This document shows, piece by piece, positions 47,638-56,571 of a stretch of 64,000 nucleotides of DNA. The DNA is taken from NCBI GenBank assembly GCA_963720475.1, contig OY970394.1, positions 868,001 through 932,000 on the forward strand. The letters are read 5' to 3'. A program made the position numbers and the translations under genes. A model generated the notes under the pieces. The model saw only the letters and a list, made by a program, of their open reading frames with translations. It was not told where the DNA came from and ran no database searches. How positions within the stretch are numbered: the stretch's first letter is position 1; every line of letters begins with the position of its first letter. This stretch comes from G963720475 sp963720475 (GTDB lineage: Bacteria; Actinomycetota; Thermoleophilia; Solirubrobacterales; Thermoleophilaceae).

Positions 47638-48690
47638 TCAGAGGGTCAGCGAGACCGGATCCTCGAGCAGCTCGCGCACACGTGCGAGGAAGCGCGCGCC
47701 GTCCGCGCCGTACAGGATCCGCTGGTCGCAGCTGAGCGTCGCGATCATCGTCTCGCGGGCGGTCACGCGGCCGCGCTCGTCCGCCCGCGGCCGCTTCTCG
47801 ATCGATCCAACCGCGAGCACCGCCGCCTGCGGCGGGTTGACGATCGCGCTGAAGCGCTCGATGCCGTACATGCCGAGGTTCGAGATCGTGAAGGTGGCGC
47901 CGGCGACCTCGGGCGCGGTGATCCGCCCGTCGCGGACCTTCTGCGCCAGCGCGCTCGTCTCGCGCGCGATCTGGCCGAGTGACTTGCCGTCGGCCTCGAA
48001 GATCGTCGGAACGACGAGCGCATCGTCGGCCGCCACGGCGACGCCGACGTTGACGCGCGAGTAGAGCTCGAAGCGACCGTCGCGGTAGGCGGCGTTGACG
48101 CGCGGCGAGTCGCGCAGCGCCTGAGCGCACGCCTTCACGACCATGTCGTTGTAGGTCGGCTCGACCTCGTCCTCCGATCCGGCCGCAAGCTCGTGCAGGC
48201 GATCGCGCAGGCGCACACACGCCGACATGTCCACCTCCACCGCGAGCTGGAAGTCCGGCGCCGTCGCCTTCGACTCCGCCATCCGCCGCGCCACCGTCCG
48301 CTGCGCCGGCGTCGGCTCGACGACCGTCACCTCGCCCTTGATGCCCTCGGCATCGCGCGCGGCCGGCGGCTCCGGTTCGGCGACCATCGGGTCGTCTACC
48401 GGACTGGTTGCGGTCGAAGGCCCGCGCGCCGCCGGTTCGGCCCCGTCGGGCGCGAAGCGGGCGATCACGGCGCCGACGGACAGCGTGTCCCCCTCCGCGG
48501 CGACCAGCTCGGAGATCACCCCGCTTTCCGGCGACTCGTACGTCTCGTTCGCCTTGTCGGTCTCGACCTCGGCGAGTGGCTGACCTCGCACAACCGAGTC
48601 GCCAACCGAGACGAGCCACTTCAGGATCGTCCCCTCCTCCATCGAGTCCGACAGCTGCGGCATCGCGATCTCGGTCATCTGCTCGGCCAC
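47638..48690 (-). CDS. 2-oxoacid dehydrogenase E2-type acyltransferase with altered active site
   Basis: 350 residues from GTG at 48690. An N-terminal lipoyl domain (lipoyl Lys46 in ETDKANE), a linker and the catalytic CAT domain (PTPAQRTVARRMAESKATAP, SNLGMYGIERFSAIVNPPQA). Two oddities: the peripheral-subunit-binding domain normally found between lipoyl and CAT domains is not recognisable, and the active-site DHRxxxG motif reads SCDQRILYGADGA, with Gln323 in place of the catalytic His. Either the protein no longer transfers acyl groups or this base is wrong. Its E3 partner is likely the lpd at 50531. Lies downstream of a DsbA-like gene in the same direction. Confidence 0.8.
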   Translation of the reverse strand: MAEQMTEIAMPQLSDSMEEGTILKWLVSVGDSVVRGQPLAEVETDKANETYESPESGVISELVAAEGDTLSVGAVIARFAPDGAEPAARGPSTATSPVDDPMVAEPEPPAARDAEGIKGEVTVVEPTPAQRTVARRMAESKATAPDFQLAVEVDMSACVRLRDRLHELAAGSEDEVEPTYNDMVVKACAQALRDSPRVNAAYRDGRFELYSRVNVGVAVAADDALVVPTIFEADGKSLGQIARETSALAQKVRDGRITAPEVAGATFTISNLGMYGIERFSAIVNPPQAAVLAVGSIEKRPRADERGRVTARETMIATLSCDQRILYGADGARFLARVRELLEDPVSLTL

Positions 48691-48699
48691 ACTCCGACT

Positions 48700-49290
48700 C
48701 TACGCCAGCGCCTGTGCCGCCTCCTCGAGCCGGTCATCGCCCCAGTAGAGCTCGTCGCCGACGGCCAGCGTCGGGACCCCGGGGACGCCCCGCTCGATCG
48801 CCTCGTCGGTCGCTTCCTTCAAGCGGTTCTTGACCGAGTCGCGCTCGACCGCCTTGAGCAGGGCGTTGGGGTGGATCTCCGCCGCGGCTGCGGCGATCAG
48901 CACGTTGTCGAAGTCGTCGAAGCCACGCCCTGCGTTGAACTGCTGCCGGAACGCGGCGAGCGAGAACGACACCGCCTTGCCGATCTCGGCCGCGAACGTC
49001 GCGGCGCGCATCGCCGGGATCGAGTAGGTCCCTTTCGGCCACCCCTCGGGCCAGCGCAGCTCGGGCAGGCCGCGCTCGGCCGCGCGCCGCTCGATCTCGC
49101 GCTTGCCCGCCTCGCGCGAGTCGTCACTGCTCAGCGACCAGGGCGTGCGGGCGTCGTGAGTGAGGATGAATGCGAACGCGATCGGCCGCCAGACCGGCGG
49201 CTCCGGCAAGACCTCGTGGATGCGCTCGGCCGCGAGCCACGCGTACGGCGAGTTGAGGTCGAAGTAGAAGACCGGCGGGTCCGTGGCCAC
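48700..49290 (-). CDS. DsbA-family / HCCA-isomerase-like protein
   Basis: 196 residues from GTG at 49290, TAGCAC 7 nt upstream. The first strand FYFDLNSPYAWLA is the signature of the 2-hydroxychromene-2-carboxylate isomerase branch of the DsbA-like thioredoxin fold; the end GVPGVPTLAVGDELYWGDDR supplies the cis-Pro loop. There is no CxxC. Family members use glutathione-type thiols for isomerisation, but many actinobacterial ones have unknown roles. The stop is 9 nt before the E2 gene start. Confidence 0.8.
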   Translation of the reverse strand: MATDPPVFYFDLNSPYAWLAAERIHEVLPEPPVWRPIAFAFILTHDARTPWSLSSDDSREAGKREIERRAAERGLPELRWPEGWPKGTYSIPAMRAATFAAEIGKAVSFSLAAFRQQFNAGRGFDDFDNVLIAAAAAEIHPNALLKAVERDSVKNRLKEATDEAIERGVPGVPTLAVGDELYWGDDRLEEAAQALA

Positions 49291-49300
49291 TCGCGCGGTG

Positions 49301-49858
49301 CTACTCGCAGCCGTGCGTAAAGACGTAGAGCGCCGAGACCTTCCCGTCCTTGACGGACGCGATCACGCTCGGCACGCGCGCGGCTGCGCAATCGTTGCGG
49401 TGGGTCGCAAGGACGTAGCCCGCCGGAGACGGCGGCCTGAAGCACCGCGGCGAGCGGCACGACGACCGCAGCGTCTCGTGCGCTCTTCTCGCTCCCGCCG
49501 ACGCGCACCTTCGTGGTGTGCCAGCGGCTGTCGGTCAGCTGTGCCTGGAGGAAGACGCTGCAGATGTCGAGCTCTTCGATCGCGTAGTTCGTGAACTGCG
49601 GCCCGGATGCCGAGGCTCTTCCAGGTCGCCCTGCACGAACTCTTCTTCTGGTCGCGCGAGATCGAGTCGGCCTTGCCAAAGACCGATTGCATGTCCTTCG
49701 AGGCGTCGTAGGGGTCAGCGCCCGCCCTCGACGAACTTGCCGAACGTCGCCGGCGCGGTCGAGCTCGAGCGGACGCGGAAGTTCGGGTCGTCGCTCGCGG
49801 CCGAGGCAACAGCTGCGAGTGCGAGTGCTGTGATGAGTGCGGAAGCCAGGACGCGCAT
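49301..49858 (-). pseudogene. Frameshifted copy of the small exported protein at 49931-50521
   Basis: From ATG at 49858 the signal peptide and PNFRVRSSSTAPATFGKFVE are intact, then at least three frameshifts (near 49725, 49610 and 49430) break the frame. The sense continues piecewise in other frames: DPYDASKDMQSVFGKADS, QFTNYAIEELDICSVFLQAQ, a DSRWHTTKVRVGGSE segment and finally KVSALYVFTHGCE ending at TAG 49303-49301. Every piece aligns with the intact neighbour at 49931, so coding constraint is preserved; either a very recent pseudogene or sequencing indels. Confidence 0.7.
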
Positions 49859-49930
49859 CTCCCCGGATCCTACCCGCGGCCAACCAGCGGTCTGTCGCTC
49901 ACGCCGCCTAGAAGACCGGGGGGCCCGGCG

Positions 49931-50521
49931 TCACGGGGCGGACTGGGCGGTCAGTCCCCTCCATACACAGCCGTCCGTGAAAACGTAGAGCGCCGACACG
50001 CGCTTGTCCTTCACGGTGGCCAGGACGGTCGGCACGTCCCGACTAGCGCACTCGACAGAACGCGTGCCGAGGGCATAGCCCGCCGGCGCGCCCAACGTCG
50101 AACAGCGCGGGCTACGGCAGCTCACGGCCGCTTCCCGGGCTCGCCTCTCGCTGTCGCCGACGCTCACCTTCGAGGTGTGCCAGCGCTTGTCGGTCAGCTT
50201 CGCCTGTTGAAAGACGGCGCAGACGTCGAGGTTCTTACTGTCGAAGTTCGTGAACCGCGCGCGGATGCCGAGGCCGTTCCACGTCGCCTTGCACACTCCC
50301 AGCCTCGTGTCGCGCGTGACCGAGTCCGGTGCGCCGAAGACCGATTGCATCTCCTCCAGCGCCCTGGGTGGATCTACGCGGGCATCGACGAACTTGCCGA
50401 ACGTCGCGGGGGCTGAGGAGCTGGTGCGCACGCGGAAGTTCGGATCGTCGGCGGATGCGACCGCGACGATCATGAGCGCGGACAGGAGAAGCGCGAACAC
50501 CAGAATGCGCATCACCGCCAT
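49931..50521 (-). CDS. Small exported protein of unknown function
   Basis: 196 residues from ATG at 50521. A signal peptide (ILVFALLLSALMIVAVASA) is followed by a domain with six or more Cys (GVCKATWNGLGIRARF, LDVCAVF, SCRSPRC, VECAS, FTDGCVW), probably disulfide-bonded. The preceding frameshifted gene is a close tandem copy. It starts 9 nt after the lpd stop. I do not recognise the family. Confidence 0.7.
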   Translation of the reverse strand: MAVMRILVFALLLSALMIVAVASADDPNFRVRTSSSAPATFGKFVDARVDPPRALEEMQSVFGAPDSVTRDTRLGVCKATWNGLGIRARFTNFDSKNLDVCAVFQQAKLTDKRWHTSKVSVGDSERRAREAAVSCRSPRCSTLGAPAGYALGTRSVECASRDVPTVLATVKDKRVSALYVFTDGCVWRGLTAQSAP

Positions 50522-50530
50522 CCTAGGCCA

Positions 50531-51905
50531 CTACCCGTGGATCAGCCAGCCGTCGGCGGCGCGGGCGGCCTCCATCACGGCCTCCGAGAACGTCGGGTGG
50601 CCGTGGACGCTGCGCGCGATCTCGGGGTAGCCGCCCTCGAGCTCATGCGCGACGACCAGCTCCTGGATCAGGTCGGCCGCTTTGACCGACACGACGTGGC
50701 CGCCGAGCAGCTCGCCGTACTTCGCGTCGCCGACGATCTTCACGATCCCGCCGCGGTCGCCGTAGACGAGCGGAGCGCCGACTGCGCCGAGCGGGACCTT
50801 GCCGACGACGACGTCGTGGCCGGCGTCCTTCGCCTCCTGCTCGGTGAGTCCGAAGCTCGCCACCTGCGGGTGGCAGAACGTGACCGCCGGGATGAAGTCG
50901 TAGTCGAGCGCGTGCGTATCCAGCCCGGCCGCGGTCTCGACAGCGATCACGCCCTCGTCGGAGGCCTTGTGCGCGAGCGCCGGGCCGGGTACCAGGTCGC
51001 CGATCGCGAACACGCCGTCGCGCGAGGTGCGCAGCGCGCCGTCGACCTTTACGAGACCGTTCTCCTCCGTCTCGATACCCGCTTCGCCGAGACCCAGCCC
51101 CTCGGTGTCGGCAGCGCGGCCGGCGGCGATCACGACGTAGTCGAACTCCGCGCTCTCGCCGTTGTAGGAGAGCTTCGCGCCCTTCTTCGTCTCCTCGACC
51201 CCGTCGACCTTCGCGCCGGTGACGATCTCGACGTTCTGCTTCGCGATCTCGCGCGCGACCGTCCGCGCCGAGTCCTTGTCCTCGAGCGGCAGGATCTGAT
51301 CGAGCGCCTCGAGCAGCACGACCTCGGTGCCGAGCCGCCCGTAGGCGGAGGCGATCTCGGTGCCCGAGGCGCCGGCCCCGATCACGCACAGGCGCTTCGG
51401 CTGCTCTGCCATCAGCCATGCGCCCGCGGTGTCGATAACGCGGTCGGAGAACTCGAGTCCGGGGATCGGCTTTGGGACCGTGCCGGTCGCGAGGACGATC
51501 GTCTTTGCGGCGAGCTCGGCGTCGCCGACTTTGACCGTGCCGTCGCCGGTCAGCGCGCCGGCGCCCTCGTGGACGTCGATCTTGTTCTTCTTGAACAGGC
51601 CGGAGACGCCGCCGGTGAGCGTCTTGATCACCTTGTCGCGATGGCCCGCGACACCGGCGAAGTCCACCGTCGCGCCCTTCACCTGCACGCCGAAATCGCC
51701 CGCGTGTTCCACCTCGGAGTAAACCTCCGCCACGCGCAACACCGCCTTGGCGGGGATGCAGGCGACGTTCAGGCAGCGCCCGCCGATCTCGCCCTTCTCG
51801 ACGACCGCGGTCTTCATCCCCAGCTGGGCAGCGCGGATCGGCGGCGACGTAGCCCCCGGGGCCCGACCCGACCACGACGCAGTCGTAGTTGTTGCCCTCG
51901 GCCAT
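50531..51905 (-). CDS. lpdA: Dihydrolipoamide dehydrogenase with one frameshift
   Basis: E3 component: reoxidises dihydrolipoyl E2 with FAD and NAD+. From ATG at 51905 the frame reads MAEGNNYDCVVVGSGPGGYV and then shifts near 51840, where GCCGCCGATC should probably be GCCGCGATC; from there the normal sequence continues (MKTAVVEKGEIGGRCLNVAC, the redox pair CLNVAC, NAD motif VIGAGASGTEIASAYG, FAIGDLVPGPALAHKA, and the C-terminal His-Glu in HGHPTFSEAV). Apart from one extra base the protein is full length and all catalytic residues are present. CDS drawn over the complete gene. Operon: thiE, membrane protein, thioesterase, lpd. Confidence 0.88.
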
Positions 51906-51912
51906 GCGGCGG

Positions 51913-52372
51913 TCAGCCTATCTGCGCCTCGAGGCTCGCCCGCAGCTCGTCGGGCAGGCGCGCGGCCTTCTCCGCCGTGTAGTCGTAGCCGACGAGCGCG
52001 CCCCAGCCCTCGGCCAGAAGGCGGTCGTCGCTACCGGCGCGCATCTCGAACTCGAGCTTGACGCTCGAGCGCTTCACCTCGGCGAGCCGGACGTAACGTG
52101 ATCACGTCCTCGTCGTAGTGGCCCGGCGAGCGGTAGGCGATGTGGCACTCGGCGAAGATGAAGCCGAACTCGCGCTGGCCGGCCGGCGAGTGGTCGGGGA
52201 AGAGCCGCGTGATGTACGCGATCCGCGCGGTCTCGAAGTAGCGCAGGAACTCGACGTTGTTGAGGTGGCGCATCGCGTCGAGGTCGCCGAAGCGCACCCG
52301 CTGGAGGTAGGAGAACGGCCAGCCGTCTCGGCCCTCGCCGATCGCAGGATCCTCGCTCACCGGCCGGCTCAC
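51913..52372 (-). CDS. Acyl-CoA thioesterase (4HBT type) with one frameshift
   Basis: Start GTG at 52372 overlaps the stop of the upstream gene (GTGA). Hotdog-fold features: a short YLQRVRFGDLDAMRHLNN segment (the catalytic Asp in FGDLDAMRHLNN) and FEMRAGSDDRLLAEGWGALV. Near 52095 one extra T shifts the frame after DEDVIT; removing it gives YVRLAEVKRSSVKLEFEMRA and a normal end. About 153 residues when repaired. Hydrolyses acyl-CoA thioesters of unknown chain type. Seven bases separate it from lpd. Confidence 0.75.
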
Positions 52373-52913
52373 CGCCGCTCCGGCATCTGGATCCGCGCCA
52401 TCGACTTGACGAGGGACCAGAACAGCGTGCCCGCCCCCGCGATCAGGACGACGATCACGACAGCGCGCAACACGTCGGTGACGCTGATCAACACGAGGCA
52501 GAGGATCACGATCAGCAGCCCGAGCAGCGCCTGGATTCCGAGCACCGCCCAGTACCGGGCGCGCCAGGCGCCCCACGCGGCCACGAACATCAGCCCCGAG
52601 TAGGCCAGCACGCCGACGATCTGCGGCCGGTCGCCGCGGATCTCGAGCCCGGCGATATAGCCGACGAGGTTCGACACGCCGAGCAGCAGCGCGACGACCG
52701 CCGCGACGGTCACCGCCCGCGGACGCTCCCCCTCGGACGAGCGGCACGAGCGCCTCGCGTGCGGCAGCGTCCTTCACCTCCGAGCGCGTCGGCTTCGACT
52801 GCGCCGCCGTTCTGCTGCTTCGACTCCGCCTCCGCTGCGGCCGCCGCCTTCGGCTTCTGCGCCGCGGCCGCCCGCCTGCGCTTGCGCGACTTGCGCTTCC
52901 TAGCCTGCGCCAA
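52369..52913 (-). CDS. Membrane protein with basic N-terminus, two frameshifts
   Basis: TTG at 52913 with AGGAGG 6 nt upstream, starting inside the thiE end. The first part is Lys/Arg-rich (MAQARKRKSRKRRRAAAAQK), then the frame shifts near 52800 and again near 52735; joined, it continues KPTRSEVKDAAAREALVPLV and then four TM helices (VTVAAVVALLLGVSNLVGYI, IVGVLAYSGLMFVAAWGAW, WAVLGIQALLGLLIVILCLV, VIVVLIAGAGTLFWSLV). The 114-residue hydrophobic part is intact by itself. Function unknown. Confidence 0.55.
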
Positions 52914-53584
52914 CGCCGGCCTCCTGCTCGACGAGCGCCCGCAGGCGCTCGGCGGCCGCGCGCGGCTCGTGCGAATCGCGGATCGCCCGCACGACGACGA
53001 TCCGGCGCGCGCCCGCCTCGACCGCGGCCGGGGCGGTCTCGGGGTCGAGGCCGCCGATCGCGAACCACGGCAGCGAGCGGTCTCCCGCAGCGGCGTGCCG
53101 GATCAGCTCCAGCCCCGTCGCCGGGCGTCCCGGCTTCGTCGGGGTCTCGTGGACCGGGCCCGCGCTGAGGTAGTCGGCGCCGCTCGTAAGCCCGGCGTCG
53201 AACTGCTCCTGGGAGTGGGTCGAGAGCCCGATGACGCGTTCCTCGCCCACGCGCGCGCGTACCTCTGCGACCGGCATGTCGTCCTGCCCGACGTGGACGC
53301 CGTCAGCGCCGTAGGCGAGCGCGAGATCGGGGTCGTCGTTGACGAGGAAGAGCGCGCCGTGCTCGTCGGCCAGCCGGCGGTAGAGCTTGGCCGCGGCCTC
53401 GAGCTCGACCGGTCCCGCACGTCGGTCGCGCAGTTGGATCACGTCCGCGCCGCCCGTCGAGCGCGGGCTCGACCGCCGCGCCGCGTGCGGCCTCGCAGAC
53501 GAAATAGAGCCGCGCGCGGGCGAGCAGCTCGCGCCGTTCGTCGCCGTCGTGGCGGCCGGATCGCTCACGCCCGAATCCTCGCAC
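52900..53584 (-). CDS. thiE: Thiamine-phosphate synthase with frameshift
   Basis: ThiE couples HMP pyrophosphate with the thiazole phosphate. N-terminal sense RELLARARLYFVCEAARGAA is in one frame and, after about 53460, TGGADVIQLRDR onward is in another; one extra base explains it. The rest is canonical: FLVNDDPDLALAYGADGVHV, GQDDMP, IGLSTHS, ADYLSAGPVHETPTKPG, WFAIGGLDPE and IVVVRAI. The exact start is uncertain (GTG 53584 or another GTG about 15 nt downstream). The thiO-thiS-thiG operon lies 5 kb away on the other strand. Confidence 0.8.
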
Positions 53585-53662
53585 AGGGCTCGTCCTCGCG
53601 GTTCATGCGCGACTTTCACGCTCGCGAAGGGTTCGCTAGTCTGACCGGCACTCGCGCGTTGT

Positions 53663-53679
53663 CTTAACCTCGGGTTAAG
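53663..53679 (+). promoter_or_regulatory. Palindrome CTTAACC-TCG-GGTTAAG
   Basis: A perfect 7-bp dyad with a 3-base centre, 50 bp upstream of the glycoside-hydrolase start at 53729 and 79 bp from the thiE start. AT-rich for this genome, it could be an operator for a dimeric repressor. Confidence 0.4.
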
Positions 53680-53728
53680 GCGCGCCTCTAATGCTGACAA
53701 CGATCCGCCCCGATCCTCAGAGGAGACC

Positions 53729-54692
53729 ATGATCCGCTCAGTCCGCCTGTTTCCTGATCGCCGCGCTCACCGCCGGTTTGCTGGCCGCGATGGCCGCGCC
53801 CGCGACCGCCGAGGTGCGGATCGGGATCACCCAGCCGAACATCTTCGCCCTGAACGAGTTCAACAACCCGTTCTGGACCGCGTTGAAGGTGAAGAAGACG
53901 CGAGTCATCGTGCCGTGGGACATCGGCTCCAAGGGCGACAAGGACTACGGCCCCTACTTCGACAGGCTGCGTGGCGCGAAGATCGAGCCGATGGTCCACT
54001 TCAACAAGAACTGCCCGGGGCGGCAACTGCAAGCTGCCGAGCGTGTCGAAGTTCAAGAGCTCGTTCAGCAAGTTCCGCAGCGCGCCACCCGGAGATCAAG
54101 ATCTACGGCACCTGGAACGAGGTCAACCACGGCGACCAGCCGACGCGCAACAACCCCAAGCGCGCCGCCGAGTTCTACAACGCGATGCGCGACGTCTGCC
54201 CGAAGAAGTGCACGATCGTCGGCGTCGACCTGCTCGACGACGGTAGTGAGATCAGGTTCTCCGAGAGTGGTTGAAGACAGCCAAGAAGCCGAAGTACATC
54301 GGCCTCCACAACTACAAGGACATCAACGACCGCAAGCTCACCCGCACGCGGAACTTCTTCAAGGCGCTGAAGAACCCGAAGACCGGGAAGGTCCCGTACC
54401 AGATCTGGCTGACCGAGATCGGCGGGATCAACTTCTTCCGCACCGAGGACCGCGTCGTGCGCCCGCGCAGCAACGAGCGTCAGCGCAAGGTCGTCAAGTT
54501 CCTGATGGAGGTGCTGACGAAGTCGAAGTACACGAAGGAGTTCCAGAAGCGCATCACGCGCGCCTACTACTACCACTGGAAGTCCGACGGCGAGGTCGAC
54601 AACGTCCGCTTCGACTCGGCGCTGGTCAACCCGCCGGGCTCCCGCGTCCCGCCTACGGCGAGGTCGCGAAGTACAAGAAGTACATCAAGTAG
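53729..54692 (+). CDS. Secreted clan-A-like glycoside hydrolase, several frameshifts
   Basis: ATG at 53729 follows GAGGAG. Repaired, the protein is about 320 residues: a signal peptide, then VRIGITQPNIFALNEFNNPF, PWDIGSKGDKDYGPYFDRL, TWNEVNHGDQPTRNNP with a likely acid/base Glu, KPKYIGLHNYKDIN and IWLTEIGGINFF with a likely nucleophile Glu, the arrangement of clan GH-A barrels. The frame must be changed at least five times (for example an extra T near 53750, an extra G near 54020 and missing G near 54270 and 54640). Substrate unknown. A strong hairpin follows the gene. Confidence 0.65.
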
Positions 54693-54731
54693 CGCGCGCG
54701 CGCGTGCCACGCACGCACAGAACACCTAGAG

Positions 54732-54759
54732 AGCCGCGGGCGTCACGCCGCCCGCGGCT
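54732..54759 (+). terminator. Hairpin terminator after the glycoside hydrolase gene
   Basis: AGCCGCGGGCG, a 6-base loop and its exact reverse complement, then CGTTTGCG. An 11-bp GC-rich stem 40 bp after the stop at 54692; probable terminator with only a short T run. Confidence 0.6.
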
Positions 54760-54762
54760 CGT

Positions 54763-56559
54763 TTGCGCTCTCGCCGTGGTCGTCATCCGCCGCCGGGCCT
54801 CGCCTCGCCCGGCACGGCTGCTGCGGCGGCCGATCCGGTAGTGCTCTCGCGCCAGATCGCAGCGCCTTGGCCCGCGATGCAGCGCGCCGAACGGGAGCTT
54901 CCCCGACTACCTCCAGCGGCCCGGCCGGCCGTTCCGCTCGCTCTACGGCGACGCGATGCTCGGTTACGGGCTGATCCAGAACGGTCTGCGCGACGGCGAC
55001 GGCCGCAGTCGTCGACTCCGGGATCAACGGCGTCACCCGCGCGGTCCGCGACCCGGGTCCGTCGGATGCCAAGAAGAACGCGTTCGAGGACCTCGCAGTA
55101 GCCGCGGCCTACAACCTCGCCCGCGAGCGCCTCGCCGCCGACGCGCGCTTTGCCGCCGTTCGCGGTGAATGGGAGGGCTACCTGCGCCGCAGCCGCTTCC
55201 AGGACCTGACCTCGGGTCGCGCGTACTACAACTACTTCCTCGTCGAGTCGGTCGTTGCGCTCGAGGTGCTGCGGACGGGCCTCGGGAACGGCGCTCCCGG
55301 CTCGATCCTCGCCGACCCGGCGCGCTCGCGGTCCCGCGCTCTCAACCTGATCAACAACAAGCTCCCGAGCGTCGCGCGCAAGGTACGCGCGATCGAACGG
55401 CGGGCTCGGGACGCTCACGATCATGCCGGACCCGCCGCGGAACCCGCTCGCCTACCACGCGCTCCAGGTCGCCCTGCTCGCGCACGCGATCCAGCTCCTC
55501 GGCACCGACGCGAGCCCCGCCGCGCGCGCGCTCTCTGAGCCGCGCCGCGGAAGCGTCTGCCGCGCTCGCCGGCCCCGACGGCGACGTCTCCTACTTCGGA
55601 CGCTCCCAGGAGCAGGCGTGGACGCTCTCACTGACCGCCTACGGCGTCGAGGTCGCTGCGCTGGCGGAGGGTCCGGGCGCGCGCCGCGACCGCCTACTGA
55701 CCGTCTCCGACGCGGCGCTCGACCGTCTCGCGAGCGTGCCTACGCGATCGGGCGCTCGCGCTACGGCATCGCCCTAATCCCGGCGCTGCGGTCGGGGCGC
55801 AAGAGCGCCCTGCGCGGGCTCGACACGTACGTCGGGCGCGCGTCGACTACACGGGTCTGCCGCTCGTCGGGCTCAACTGGTCGCCGAGCGCCGCGGCCTG
55901 CGCGGCGCCGGCACCCGCTCGCGAGCGGAGGCCGGAACACCCGGCTCGGCGATCCTCCAGAAGGCCCCGGTCACGTTCGCGACGCGTCCGGCAGGGCGAC
56001 CTCTGGTACGCGATCAAGGAGCGGCAGACCGGCGGGTCCGACATGCGCTACGACTTCGGTGTGATGGCCTTCAAGGCGCGCCGAGCAACGGCGCTTGGCG
56101 CGACGTCCTCTCGTTGCGGCCCGAAGACCCCGAGCGACGGCGACTTCGACAGCGCGGGCCCGGTCCTGGTCCGCGACGCGCCGCATCGGCTTCCCGTACG
56201 GGCGCAAGCTGACGATCGGCGCTGACGGCGTCGCCACGATGACTGTGGACTTCCGCGAGGCGGGCGGCCGCGAAGCTGCGCTCGGGCGTGCCGTTCCGCG
56301 TCGCGCCGGCGGGTCGCTGCCTCGTCCAGTCGTTCTCCGGTGCCGGCGGCGACCGCTACGAGTTCGCCGCCTGGCTGCGCGGCTCGGCAAAGGTGGGGGC
56401 TTCGTCTGCGAGTGACTCGCGACAGCGCGTCACCGTCTCGGGCGGCAAGATCGCGCGCGTGAAGCGCGGGTTTGCCTCGGCCTCGACGCCTCGCTCCAGC
56501 AGGCGACCTTCGCCCGCTCGGGCGGGGGAACGGTCTCGATCTCGGTCTGTGCGAAGTAG
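54763..56559 (+). CDS. Unrecognised large secreted protein, many frameshifts
   Basis: No single long frame exists, but protein-like sense follows piecewise to TAG 56557-56559: DPVVLSRQIA, DAMLGYGLIQNGL, FEDLAVAAAYNLARERLAAD, AYYNYFLVESVVALEVLRTG, NPLAYHALQVALLAHAIQLL, DVSYFGRSQEQAWTLSLTAY, YAIGRSRYGIALIPALRSGR, DMRYDFGVMAF, RIGFPYGRKLTIGADGVATM and GGDRYEFAAWLRGSAKVG. The first two thirds look helical, the last third beta-rich. At least seven indels are needed. It lies between two glycoside hydrolases, so a role in polysaccharide breakdown is possible but unproven; I do not recognise the family. The start is uncertain. Confidence 0.4.
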
Positions 56560-56571
56560 CGCGGCCAGTGG

